A stretch of DNA of 64,000 nucleotides. Source: Pseudomonadota bacterium (GTDB lineage: Bacteria > Pseudomonadota > Gammaproteobacteria > Burkholderiales > Sulfuriferulaceae). The stretch spans positions 186,001-250,000 of the forward strand of contig JAJYYK010000001.1 in NCBI GenBank assembly GCA_021801025.1, given 5' to 3'. Positions 54,707 through 63,886 of the stretch are shown piece by piece. Below the pieces are notes generated by a model that saw nothing but the letters and a program-made list of their open reading frames with translations, was not told the DNA's origin and did not search any database. Numbering within the stretch: position 1 is the stretch's first letter; the number at the start of each line of letters is the position of its first letter. The position numbers were made by a program, and so were the translations under genes.

Positions 54707-55855
54707 ATGTTCCTACCTAAACCAGAACCCTATGCTTTGGCGATTAGCGCTCAATTAAGCGAGCTTGTTCAGGAAAACATCCTTAAACATGGCGGCGCGC
54801 TGGATTTTGCGCACTATATGGACTTGGCATTGTATGCACCGGCATTGGGTTACTATGCCGCAGGTGCCGTAAAATTTGGTGCGGAAGGTGATTTTATCAC
54901 TGCACCAGAAATTTCTCCGTTGTTCGGCCAGACTTTGGCACGGCAAATTGCGCAAGTGTTGATGCTAACCGGTGGCGATGTGTTTGAGGCCGGAGCAGGT
55001 AGTGGCGCCCTGGCTGCAACGGTATTGGGCGCACTGGCCGAACTGGATTGTTTGCCGGATCATTATTACCTGCTGGAAGTAAGCGCCGACTTGCGTGAGC
55101 GCCAAGCCCAACATATTGCGCAACAAGTGCCTGACTTGGCGCACCGGGTGGTGTGGCTCGACAGTTGGCCAGAAGCAATGACAGGTTGTGTCATTGCCAA
55201 CGAGTTATTGGACGCCCTGCCTGTGCACATGCTGCACTGGCGGGGTGAAGGGATTTATCAACGTCAGGTAATATGGGATGAACAAGGCTTTGTGTGGCAA
55301 GATGCACCTCTGCCCGCAGGTGAATTGCGTGAATTGGCTGAGCAGATTGCGGTACCGCCGGACTACATCAGTGAAATAGGATTGGTAGGCCAGGCTTGGG
55401 TGCGCAGTTTGGCCGATCGGGTACGGCATGGCGTGGTATTATTGATCGATTACGGGTTTGGTGAACACGAGTATTACCACCCTCAGCGTTCGCAAGGCAC
55501 CTTGATGTGTCACTATCGCCATTTTGCGCACCCCGACCCATTTTATTTCCCCGGTTTACAAGATATCACTGCACATGTGGATTTTACTGCCATGACCGTG
55601 TCCGCTCAGCAAGGCGGTTTGAAATTAGCCGGATTTACCACACAAGCGCATTTTTTGGCCAATTGCGGGATAACAGATTTGCTGGCGCATACACCACCTG
55701 ATCAGCCAGCGAAGTATCTGCCTCAAGTGGCTGCGGTGCAAAAACTAATGAGTCCGGCAGAAATGGGGGAACTGTTTAAGGTGATTGCATTCACGCGCGG
55801 GATAGACCAACCCTTGATGGGTTTTGTGCAAGGCGATCAACGGCGGCGGTTGTGA
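54707..55855 (+). CDS. MidA/NDUFAF7-like SAM-dependent methyltransferase
   Basis: 382 residues. GDFITAPEISPLFGQ and VFEAGAGSGALAA form the SAM-binding region of the COG1565 family, and VIANELLDALP is the conserved segment. The mitochondrial homologue dimethylates an arginine of complex I. The bacterial substrate is not known. Its stop overlaps the waaA start (TGATG), so they are co-translated. Confidence 0.9.
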   Translation: MFLPKPEPYALAISAQLSELVQENILKHGGALDFAHYMDLALYAPALGYYAAGAVKFGAEGDFITAPEISPLFGQTLARQIAQVLMLTGGDVFEAGAGSGALAATVLGALAELDCLPDHYYLLEVSADLRERQAQHIAQQVPDLAHRVVWLDSWPEAMTGCVIANELLDALPVHMLHWRGEGIYQRQVIWDEQGFVWQDAPLPAGELRELAEQIAVPPDYISEIGLVGQAWVRSLADRVRHGVVLLIDYGFGEHEYYHPQRSQGTLMCHYRHFAHPDPFYFPGLQDITAHVDFTAMTVSAQQGGLKLAGFTTQAHFLANCGITDLLAHTPPDQPAKYLPQVAAVQKLMSPAEMGELFKVIAFTRGIDQPLMGFVQGDQRRRL

Positions 55856-57138
55856 TGGGGACACGTTTTGTCTACAGTTTTATCCTGTGGCTGACCTTGC
55901 CCCTCGCGCTGGCGCGGCTGGCCTGGCGCGGTTTCCGTCAACCCGGTTATTGGCAACATGTACCGGAACGTTTCGGTTGGTATCAACACAAAGTTGAAAA
56001 ACCTGTTATCTGGTTGCACGCGGTTTCGGTAGGTGAAACGCGTGCCGCTACCCGTTTGTTGACCTTGTTCCGTCAGCAGTACCCACATCATCAATTGTTA
56101 TTGACCCACGGCACACCGACAGGAAGGGCAATGGGTGCGCAGTTATATGGTGCTACGGTGTGGCAGGCCTATTTGCCCTATGACTTGGGCTTTGCAGTGC
56201 GACGGTTCGTGCGGCATTATCGCCCGCAAGTGGGCATGTTGATGGAAACTGAAATTTGGCCCAATTTGCTGAGAGCTTGTTGTCAGGAAAACGTACCGGC
56301 GATGCTGATCAATGCGCGACTTTCTGAACGTTCTGCACAACGCTATCGTTATTATTTGGGCGGTATGTTGAAAACGGCGTTGGCAAGCTTATGTGCAGTA
56401 GCCGCACAAAGTGAGGCCGATGCACAACGTTTACGCGAGTTGGGTGCTGTTGATCCGCAAGTCATCGGCAATTTGAAATTTGATACCTGTCCGCCTGAAG
56501 AACAGCGGGCGCAGGCTCAGTATTGGCGCTCGGAATGGAAAAGTAAACGCTTGACATGCCTTGCTGCCAGCACGCGCGAAGGTGAAGAGGCCTTGTTGCT
56601 GGATGCATGGCAACACACCTGCAAGGACGACGCTTTGCTGGTCATTGTACCGCGTCATCCGCAACGCTTTGACGCTGTGGCGCAATTGCTGGTACAACGC
56701 GGTGTGCGGTTTCAGCGACGTAGCGATGGTTTGCCAGTGGACAAACAAACGCAAGTGTGGCTGGGCGACAGCATGGGCGAAATGTTTGCTTATTACGGCG
56801 TAGCCGATGTTACTTTAATGGGGGGGAGTTTTTTGCCATTTGGCGGACAAAACCTGATTGAGGCAGCGGCGATGGGCAGTCCGGTGCTGATTGGTCCTCA
56901 CCGCTGGAATTTTAGCGAAGTCAGTCGCACCGCCATTGCTTCTGGCGCGGCCATCGCAGTACAAGATGCTGCGCATTTGCCCGGGATATTGAGTGAGCTG
57001 CTTGCCGATGCGCCGCGCAGAGAACGTATGGGTGCGACCGCCCTGCAATACAGCCATCGCCATCAAGGGGCAACGGAGCGTTTGATGCCAATCATCGGCG
57101 AATGTCTGCGGCAAGAAGAGACCTCGCTCCGCGAATAA
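55855..57138 (+). CDS. waaA: 3-deoxy-D-manno-octulosonic acid transferase WaaA (KdtA)
   Basis: 427 residues from ATG 55855. N-terminal membrane anchor (YSFILWLTLPLALARLAW), then a GT-B glycosyltransferase with HAVSVGETRAA, METEIWPNL, and MGGSFLPFGGQNLIEAAAMG near the C-terminus. It adds Kdo residues to lipid A, the inner core step of lipopolysaccharide. Overlaps the MidA-like gene. Its lipid A context is reinforced by msbA nearby. Confidence 0.96.
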   Translation: MGTRFVYSFILWLTLPLALARLAWRGFRQPGYWQHVPERFGWYQHKVEKPVIWLHAVSVGETRAATRLLTLFRQQYPHHQLLLTHGTPTGRAMGAQLYGATVWQAYLPYDLGFAVRRFVRHYRPQVGMLMETEIWPNLLRACCQENVPAMLINARLSERSAQRYRYYLGGMLKTALASLCAVAAQSEADAQRLRELGAVDPQVIGNLKFDTCPPEEQRAQAQYWRSEWKSKRLTCLAASTREGEEALLLDAWQHTCKDDALLVIVPRHPQRFDAVAQLLVQRGVRFQRRSDGLPVDKQTQVWLGDSMGEMFAYYGVADVTLMGGSFLPFGGQNLIEAAAMGSPVLIGPHRWNFSEVSRTAIASGAAIAVQDAAHLPGILSELLADAPRRERMGATALQYSHRHQGATERLMPIIGECLRQEETSLRE

Positions 57139-57248
57139 GCCAGACACTCTCCTTTGCCGTATAATTGCCCCGGCTTTGCATGAAACGCACGCATATTATC
57201 CGCGCATTCATTTTGCTGTGTGTTAAAAATCGTATTGACTGGAATTTC

Positions 57249-58640
57249 ATGAACAATATTTTTGATTTGGTTGTGATTGGATCTGGCCCTGGCGGCTACC
57301 GGGCTGCAGTGCTGGCCAAACTGCGGGGGATGGAAGATGTTGCGATTGTTGAACGGGCTGCCTGGGGTGGTTGTTGCCTGAACCGGGGCTGCGTGCCGAA
57401 GAAGGCCTGGCACCATACGGCCAGGTTGATTATGAGTAGTCAGGCTGCGCAAGCACGCGGTGTCGTCGGTAGCCTGCGGGGCGATCTGCAAGCCGCTTGG
57501 GCACATCAGCGCGAAGTGGTCAAGGGCGTGCGAGAAAGTTATTCTGATTACCTTAAGCGCTTGGGTATTGCGACTTTTCAAGGCGCTGCACATTTTATCG
57601 ATGCGCATACTCTGGCTGTGGGCGAAGTGACTTTGACAGCGCGTCATACCGTGATCGCGACCGGTTCCAGCCCTTTTATTCCTGATGCGTTCCCACGTAC
57701 GCCAGGGCGAATTTTGACCACCGACGATTTGTTTGATCTGCCACCGCCGGCAGGTCGGCGTGTCGCCATTTTAGGCAGCGGTGTCATCGGTACCGAGTTT
57801 GCTTTTATTCTTAAGCAATTGGGTTGCGATGTGGTGTGGATGTCCAATACTGCGCCTTTGTCGCACAGCGCATTTTCCCCCGCCGCATTGGCTTTGCTGG
57901 AAAATGCATTAAAACCGCTGAATATCCCCCGTTATCCCCGGGCGCAAACGGTGCGGGTGTTGCCTGATGGCGTGATGTTGCAGTTTGCTGATGGGCGCAG
58001 TGAGCAAGTGGATTGGGTATTACTTGGGTCTGGACGCCAGCCACACACTGATGGCTTACAGCTCGATGCGGCAGGCGTCGACACCGATGAACAAGACTTT
58101 GTGATCACCAATGATTATCGACAAACCAATGTGGCGCATATTTTTGCCATTGGTGATGTCGCCAATCCCCGTATGACTGCCAACCATGCGATGGCAGATG
58201 CCGATGTCGCCATTGCCAACCTGTTGGTGCCGCAGTCGCGTGCCAACAATCCGCATGCAGTACCAGAGCTTGTTTATTCTGCGCTTGAGTTGGGACGTAT
58301 TGGCTTGAACGAAGACATGGCCATCGATGAAGATATGGAACCTGCAGTGGGGTTCTCTGCCTTTGAGACCAATCCGTGTGCCTTGGGTCAGGATGACAGT
58401 GCAGGTTTTGTGCGTTTGATTGCCGACATGGACAGCGGGAATTTGTTGGGTGCCGAAGTGATCGGTAGCGAGGCCGGAGAGATTATTTACACCATTGCAA
58501 CCCAAATGGGGCATGATGATGCCTTGCACCGCCTGGCTCATCTCCGTGTGAATCACCCGGCGCGTGCCGAAGAGATTCGTAATGCGACAGAAACTTTGGC
58601 CGTCAAATGGGGGTTGAGTGCACAGGTATTTTGCGATTGA
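57249..58640 (+). CDS. Dihydrolipoamide dehydrogenase-like flavoprotein
   Basis: 463 residues from ATG 57249 (start MNNIFDLVVIGSGPGG). FAD motif GSGPGG, redox disulfide GGCCLNRGCVPKK, NAD motif GSGVIG, and the His-Glu pair in RVNHPARAEEI. The fold is that of the class I disulfide reductases. It is an orphan with no 2-oxoacid dehydrogenase genes alongside, and an extra cysteine in GGCC makes the partner uncertain. It could serve lipoamide or another disulfide. A TATAAT-like sequence lies at 57160-57165. Confidence 0.82.
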   Translation: MNNIFDLVVIGSGPGGYRAAVLAKLRGMEDVAIVERAAWGGCCLNRGCVPKKAWHHTARLIMSSQAAQARGVVGSLRGDLQAAWAHQREVVKGVRESYSDYLKRLGIATFQGAAHFIDAHTLAVGEVTLTARHTVIATGSSPFIPDAFPRTPGRILTTDDLFDLPPPAGRRVAILGSGVIGTEFAFILKQLGCDVVWMSNTAPLSHSAFSPAALALLENALKPLNIPRYPRAQTVRVLPDGVMLQFADGRSEQVDWVLLGSGRQPHTDGLQLDAAGVDTDEQDFVITNDYRQTNVAHIFAIGDVANPRMTANHAMADADVAIANLLVPQSRANNPHAVPELVYSALELGRIGLNEDMAIDEDMEPAVGFSAFETNPCALGQDDSAGFVRLIADMDSGNLLGAEVIGSEAGEIIYTIATQMGHDDALHRLAHLRVNHPARAEEIRNATETLAVKWGLSAQVFCD

Positions 58641-58648
58641 GTAAGCCA

Positions 58649-60418
58649 ATGCCCAACACCCACAGCTTCGCATTGTATTGGCGCTTGTTGCGTCAGGTAC
58701 GACCCTACTGGCGCATGTTTGCCGGCTCGCTACTGGCGATGGCGGTGACTGCGGCGGCGGAGCCAGCCATTCCTGCCTTGTTCAAACCTTTGCTGGACGG
58801 CAGTTTTGTCCACAAAGACATGCATTATGTCAAATTGATTCCTTTGTTGATGGTGGCTGTTTTTTTGGTGCGCGGCGTGGCTGATTTCGCCAGTACCTAC
58901 GGCATGAGCTGGGTGGGAAGCCAGTTGGTGATGGACTTGCGCAAAGCCATGTTTGACAAACTCATTGCCATGCCCACGCGTTTCTATGATGACCGCTCCA
59001 CCGGCAACTTGATTGCCCTGATTGTGTTCAATGTCACGCAAGTCACTCAATCAGCGACCGGCGCAGTCACCCTGCTGGTGCGAGATTCGCTCGCAATTGC
59101 CGGTTTGTTGGCATGGTTGCTATGGATTAACTGGAAGCTGACTCTGGTGATTATTGCCATTGCGCCAACGGCGATATTTGTTATTCGTACGGTGAGTCGC
59201 CGTTTGCGACAAATCAATCGTGATGCGCAAAAAAATATCGGTAATATCGCCCATGTAGTAGAAGAGGCGGTCGGTGCGCACAAAGTACTCAAAATTTTCG
59301 GCGGGCAGACCTACGAACGCCAACGTTTTCATTTGGCAGCCAATCAGGACCGACGCTTGTACATGAAAGCGGTGAGTGCGGCGGCCAGTAATGGCCCGGT
59401 GGTACAACTGGTCGCGGCATTTGGCGTGGCTTTGGTGGTCTACATCGCCACCAAACAAGCTTTCAATGGCGAAATCACTGTGGGCGGCTTTGTGTCGTAT
59501 TTGGTAGCGATGTTGATGATTTTTGGCCCAGTGAAACGTTTAACCGGTATCAATGAGCAATTGCAACGCGGCCTGGCAGCGGCGGAGGTGGTGTTCGATT
59601 TGATGGACAGTACCACGGAGACAGATCAGGGGACGCTGACTTTGGCGCGCGCCCAAGGTCAACTTGAATTTCGTGATGTAAGTCTTCACTATGATGGTAA
59701 GCACCACCCCGCTTTAGATCACATTAATTTGATAATTTCGCCCGGTGAAACATTGGCTTTGGTTGGTGCATCAGGCAGCGGTAAAACCAGCCTTGTTAAC
59801 TTGATTCCGCGCTTTTATAACCCGAGTCTCGGACAAATTCTGTTGGATGGTATCGACATTCACGATATTCAATTGAACGCGTTGCGTGACAACATTGCCC
59901 TGGTCTCACAAGACGTGGTGTTGTTCAATGACACCATTGCAGCCAACATTGCCTATGGCAAACAGTCGCAGGCCAGCGAGGCAGAGATTGTGCGTGCGGC
60001 GGAAGCCGCGCATGCCATGACGTTTATTCGCGCTATGCCACAGGGTTTAAACACCATGGTGGGTGAAAATGGTGTCAAGCTGTCTGGTGGCGAACGTCAG
60101 CGTATCGCCATCGCACGTGCTTTGTTGAAGGACGCACCGATACTGATTTTGGATGAAGCTACTTCGGCCCTGGACAATGAATCGGAGCGCCATGTCCAGG
60201 CTGCGCTCGATACCTTGATGCAGGGGCGTACCACGCTGGTGATCGCACATCGTTTATCAACCATAGAAAACGCAGACCGGATCGCCGTGATGCAGCATGG
60301 ACGTATTGTGGAAATTGGGCCGCACGCTGAATTGCTGGCTAAACAAGGTGTTTATGCTCATTTGCATCATCGCCAGTTCCAGCCGCAGCAAAATAAGGGC
60401 GCTGGCTCTTCAACCTGA
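58649..60418 (+). CDS. msbA: Lipid A flippase MsbA (ABC transporter)
   Basis: 589 residues from ATG 58649. Six membrane helices in the first half, then the ABC ATPase: Walker A GASGSGKTS, signature LSGGERQRIAIARAL, Walker B ILILDEATSALD. Full-length half-transporter of the MsbA family, which flips lipid A-core across the inner membrane. Placed near waaA and 9 nt after the Lpd-like gene; the order fits lipopolysaccharide assembly. Separated by 17 nt from the TtcA-like gene. Confidence 0.94.
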   Translation: MPNTHSFALYWRLLRQVRPYWRMFAGSLLAMAVTAAAEPAIPALFKPLLDGSFVHKDMHYVKLIPLLMVAVFLVRGVADFASTYGMSWVGSQLVMDLRKAMFDKLIAMPTRFYDDRSTGNLIALIVFNVTQVTQSATGAVTLLVRDSLAIAGLLAWLLWINWKLTLVIIAIAPTAIFVIRTVSRRLRQINRDAQKNIGNIAHVVEEAVGAHKVLKIFGGQTYERQRFHLAANQDRRLYMKAVSAAASNGPVVQLVAAFGVALVVYIATKQAFNGEITVGGFVSYLVAMLMIFGPVKRLTGINEQLQRGLAAAEVVFDLMDSTTETDQGTLTLARAQGQLEFRDVSLHYDGKHHPALDHINLIISPGETLALVGASGSGKTSLVNLIPRFYNPSLGQILLDGIDIHDIQLNALRDNIALVSQDVVLFNDTIAANIAYGKQSQASEAEIVRAAEAAHAMTFIRAMPQGLNTMVGENGVKLSGGERQRIAIARALLKDAPILILDEATSALDNESERHVQAALDTLMQGRTTLVIAHRLSTIENADRIAVMQHGRIVEIGPHAELLAKQGVYAHLHHRQFQPQQNKGAGSST

Positions 60419-60435
60419 AAACAGCAAGAAAAAAC

Positions 60436-61161
60436 ATGTCCACGCACATTAAACCCCCGCGTTCCCTGCTTTCCGTTACAGGTCGAGCGATTGGCGATTT
60501 TGACATGATACGGACAGGTGATCGTATACTGTTGGGGCTGTCTGGAGGGAAAGATTCACTTTCCCTGTTGCATATTTTGCTCGATTTGCAACAGCGCGCA
60601 CCAATAAAATTTTCGCTTGCTGTGTGTACGGTTGACCCACAATCACCGGATTATGACCCCAGTACACTGGTGCCCTATTTGGCTGAATTGGGTGTGACTT
60701 ACCATCTGGAGCGGCAACCCATCGTTGAATCAGCCAAAACCCAATTGCGTGGAGATTCGTTTTGTGCGTATTGTTCACGCATGCGACGAGGTATCCTCTA
60801 TCGGGTGGCACGACAACATGACTATAATGTGCTGGCTTTGGCGCAACACCTGGATGATCTGGCCGAAACTTTGCTGATGTCGATGTTTTTTGGCGGAAAA
60901 TTACGTACCATGAAAGCACACTATACCAATGATGCGGGCGATATTCGTATCATCCGGCCACTGGTGTACGCGCGTGAGCGTCAAATGAACAGCTTTGCTC
61001 AACTGGCGAATTTACCTGTCATTATTGAGAACTGCCCAGCGTGCTTTGCTTTGCCTACGGCCAGACAGGAAATGAAGTTACTGCTTGCCGGGCTGGAGAA
61101 ACAACACCCGAAATTGTTCCCAAACGTGCGCACGGCGATGCGGGGTCTGATGGCATCATAA
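60436..61161 (+). CDS. TtcA-like tRNA 2-thiocytidine synthetase family protein
   Basis: 241 residues, shorter than typical TtcA (about 280-310). PP-loop LSGGKDSLS, a CxxC in FCAYCSRMRRG, and NCPACF near the end are family hallmarks of iron-sulfur-containing tRNA thiolases. TtcA adds sulfur at C32 of tRNA. The shorter length lacks part of the C-terminus, so it may be a paralogue. No frameshift seen. Confidence 0.82.
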   Translation: MSTHIKPPRSLLSVTGRAIGDFDMIRTGDRILLGLSGGKDSLSLLHILLDLQQRAPIKFSLAVCTVDPQSPDYDPSTLVPYLAELGVTYHLERQPIVESAKTQLRGDSFCAYCSRMRRGILYRVARQHDYNVLALAQHLDDLAETLLMSMFFGGKLRTMKAHYTNDAGDIRIIRPLVYARERQMNSFAQLANLPVIIENCPACFALPTARQEMKLLLAGLEKQHPKLFPNVRTAMRGLMAS

Positions 61162-61361
61162 AATGCCACCGGTCAAAAATGCCCTGTGAAAAGTGGCCAC
61201 TGCTTTGCACTCAACATGGAAACGGCAATTCGATTTATCGCAGACTCACCCCTCTGGCGAGGCTAAAAATAACCATTCGGATGAATGGTGAAGTGATGAC
61301 AATCTGCTTGTCCGGTATGTGATTATCTTAACAAGGGCGCAGTGAACAGCCGTTTCCGGGT
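61162..61361. other. Intergenic region, nothing supported
   Basis: About 200 bp between ttcA-like and the STAS gene on the other strand. A short open frame overlaps ttcA and is a shadow. I see no terminator with a U-run. Confidence 0.35.
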
Positions 61362-62567
61362 TCAAACAGATTCGCTGCGTTTATCCTTGATTACCGTAGC
61401 AATTTTATCAATTCCTGTGTTCACCAAAAATACATATACCAGTATGTTGCTAAGGATAATGGTTACTTTTTTTCCTTTGCTTAATAATTGAATCAAAGTG
61501 TCCATCAGCATCCCGACACAAGAAAAATCAATGCGCGGCACATTCGCCAAATTGAGTACCACTTCAGTAAGGGGGGTCGCAAAAGTTTTAAACGTGTCTA
61601 ACTGGGCGATGGCTTGGGCATCCATGATCCCCTGGAAAGCGAATACATTTGTAGAGACTCTCCGGTCTACGAAATTTCCCGATTCGGCTTGCTGGGTCGA
61701 GACGTCCTGAGCAATTTTTTTGGGTGCTTCCCACGATGGTGGCGACATTTCAAAATGCATGGCATATTCAATCGCCAAATCTTCGAAGGCGTTTATTTTC
61801 CCATTGATTTGGTAGAGCTGTAACAGGAGCAGCCAATATTCAGGCTGAGAATTTTGCTCACTGGTCACAAGGGTTTTGAGGTGGGCAACGAAAGCACCAC
61901 TCGCCAGTTTTACCAGTACATGCTGTTTTTGAAATTGAATTAAGGCTTCCCGCAACGTATTGCAGCCTTCCGGCGTGACGGAACTGAGGCCTGATAAATC
62001 CAGCTGTATTTGCCCCGTAGCGGCCGCTTTGACCATCAGTTGAATTCGTTCATCCATGCTGCGATCAAGGACACCTCGCAAACTGAACAACTGGGCACCA
62101 TCTGTTTGTTTTTTTGTGTTTGGATTGCTACGCATTGTTTGTAAACGATCCATCAACTGGGTGGGTGGAGATTTTTCACGTTTGAGCACGTAATCCATAC
62201 TCAGTTGCTCAAAAGCGTCAACTTGTTGTGTTGTCACATACAATTCGAATAGCATCATCCATAGCATATCTTCCTCTGGATTTTGCTGTAGCATGGTTTG
62301 CAGCAGTAGTGCCGCCGCCTCCACCTTGTTATTGGCATACAGCATGGCCACGTCTTCTGTGCCGGGCGGAAGTTTGGACTCAATTTCGGTCACTTCGATT
62401 TGGGTTTCTGTTGCATTTAAACCGAAACCCTGTTCAGACAGCGGTTCTTGTTCGATTTGCGCAATGGCTAATTCCATTGCATTTTTAGGGTGAGTAGAGC
62501 CAGATTCCTCGGTAGGCGTCTGCTTAGCCTTTTTGCGTGAAAAAAATGTACCGAAATCCACTGTCAA
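61362..62567 (-). CDS. Protein with two tandem STAS-like domains
   Basis: 401 residues. The N-terminal 100 residues are charged, then a short helical segment VDAFEQLSMDYVLKREKSPP, a first STAS-like domain (FSLRGVLDRSMDE onwards), then a near-copy of the segment (INAFEDLAIEYAMHFEMSPP), and a second STAS-like domain (NVFAFQGIMDAQAIAQ onwards). The duplication of helix plus STAS is clear. STAS domains act in anti-sigma or lipid-transfer control (MlaB-like). No phosphorylatable Ser/Thr signature is evident. Function unknown. Confidence 0.75.
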   Translation of the reverse strand: MTVDFGTFFSRKKAKQTPTEESGSTHPKNAMELAIAQIEQEPLSEQGFGLNATETQIEVTEIESKLPPGTEDVAMLYANNKVEAAALLLQTMLQQNPEEDMLWMMLFELYVTTQQVDAFEQLSMDYVLKREKSPPTQLMDRLQTMRSNPNTKKQTDGAQLFSLRGVLDRSMDERIQLMVKAAATGQIQLDLSGLSSVTPEGCNTLREALIQFQKQHVLVKLASGAFVAHLKTLVTSEQNSQPEYWLLLLQLYQINGKINAFEDLAIEYAMHFEMSPPSWEAPKKIAQDVSTQQAESGNFVDRRVSTNVFAFQGIMDAQAIAQLDTFKTFATPLTEVVLNLANVPRIDFSCVGMLMDTLIQLLSKGKKVTIILSNILVYVFLVNTGIDKIATVIKDKRSESV

Positions 62568-62769
62568 ATAACCTTTTCTGTTGTCAATTCATCACTAAAT
62601 CTGGCGTGGTCACTTGTAACAAACAGACATGCGCAATGTCATTGTTACCCATGGCGTTTTCATGCCCAATAAATCGTTAGATTATCCATGTATACAGGAA
62701 AAACGGCAACTTAATTCACCCGCACTGTTGATATCGGTGAGTGGTTTGAACGGGTTTTGTGCACAGGTT
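62568..62769. other. Intergenic region, nothing supported
   Basis: About 200 bp between the STAS gene start and ubiX stop. A plus-strand frame at 62629-62811 is spurious. Probably the STAS promoter. Confidence 0.35.
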
Positions 62770-63378
62770 TTACTCACCCCAACGGACCATCAAGTTGTGC
62801 GGCACCTGTAGATGATCCAATATTCGCGCAACCACAAAATCTACCAAGTCTTCAACAGATTTCGGCTGATGATAAAAGCCGGGGTTAGGGGGTAGAATCA
62901 CCACACCCATGCGTGCCAGTTTGAGCATGTTTTCCAGGTGCAACACCGAATAAGGCGTTTCTCTGGGTACGACAATCAATTTGCGCTGTTCTTTGATACA
63001 GACGTCGGCTGCCCGTTCAATCAAATTATCCGACATGCCTTGCGCCACAGCAGCCAAGGTGCCCATGGTGCACGGACAGATCACCATGGCATCCGCCGGA
63101 TTGGACCCTGATGCCACTGGCGCAAACCATGCCTCGCGTCCAAATACACGCACCTCACCCGGCAGATGCGCATAGCGTTCGGTCAATTGTGTTTGTAAAG
63201 CCTCGGCATGCGTGGGAATCGTCCACCCCATTTCTTGCTTCGCCACAATCTGTGCTGCCGTAGACACAAGCAAGTACACACTTACATTGGCGAGCAGTAA
63301 TTGTTCCAACAAACGTACGCCATAAGGCATGCCCGATGCACCGGTCCATGCCAGAGTGATGTTATGCGGTTGGGACAT
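62770..63378 (-). CDS. ubiX: Flavin prenyltransferase UbiX
   Basis: 202 residues from ATG 63378. LAWTGASGMPYGVRLL at the start and SGSNPADAMVICPCTMGTLA with LVVPRETPYSVLHLEN in the body are family motifs. It makes prenylated FMN, the cofactor of the UbiD decarboxylase in ubiquinone synthesis. Overlaps the start-side gene by 17 nt. Confidence 0.96.
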   Translation of the reverse strand: MSQPHNITLAWTGASGMPYGVRLLEQLLLANVSVYLLVSTAAQIVAKQEMGWTIPTHAEALQTQLTERYAHLPGEVRVFGREAWFAPVASGSNPADAMVICPCTMGTLAAVAQGMSDNLIERAADVCIKEQRKLIVVPRETPYSVLHLENMLKLARMGVVILPPNPGFYHQPKSVEDLVDFVVARILDHLQVPHNLMVRWGE

Positions 63379-63886
63379 GTTTAACCTTTCGCAACCATTG
63401 TTCGGCCAGTACACCATTCACCAGGCCACCCAGCCATGCCGCAGTGGCAAACAGGGGGCTCGAAGCCCACACGTTGACGCCAGGCATCATCCACCAGGAC
63501 ACCACGGCCAATTGCGCGCTAATGTGGGCAAAAGCTGCCAACACGCTCACACCCACCAGACTGATCCAGCGAGCAGAAAAGCGACCCACCAGAGCCAGCA
63601 CCACCAAACTGCTAGCCGCCCCCGCGCAACTGAGTACAAACCCGGGGGTTAAAAAACTGCCCAGAAGCAGGCTGCCCGCGATCACCCGCAGGCCAGATAC
63701 CCAAGCTGCAGTGGCCAAGCCGTATTGCCGCAACACCAGCAATATGACGATATTGGCCAAACCCGGTTTCACGCCGGGGATGGGTGAAGGTAGACTCGCT
63801 TCCAGCCACATCAATGAGATAGCTAACGCAGCCAGTTGCGCAATACGGTGATCGTCAGCAGTAGATTCAATAGTTAAGGCTGTCAT
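63362..63886 (-). CDS. Gx transporter family membrane protein (COG4769)
   Basis: 174 residues with five to six membrane helices. LEASLPSPIPGVKPGLANIVILL and SGLRVIAGSLL are typical of this family, which accompanies NusG-II and ApbE-like genes involved in flavin transfer. Its start lies inside the neighbouring NusG-II frame by 20 nt, and its end overlaps ubiX by 17 nt. The three are one operon. Confidence 0.9.
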   Translation of the reverse strand: MTALTIESTADDHRIAQLAALAISLMWLEASLPSPIPGVKPGLANIVILLVLRQYGLATAAWVSGLRVIAGSLLLGSFLTPGFVLSCAGAASSLVVLALVGRFSARWISLVGVSVLAAFAHISAQLAVVSWWMMPGVNVWASSPLFATAAWLGGLVNGVLAEQWLRKVKHVPTA

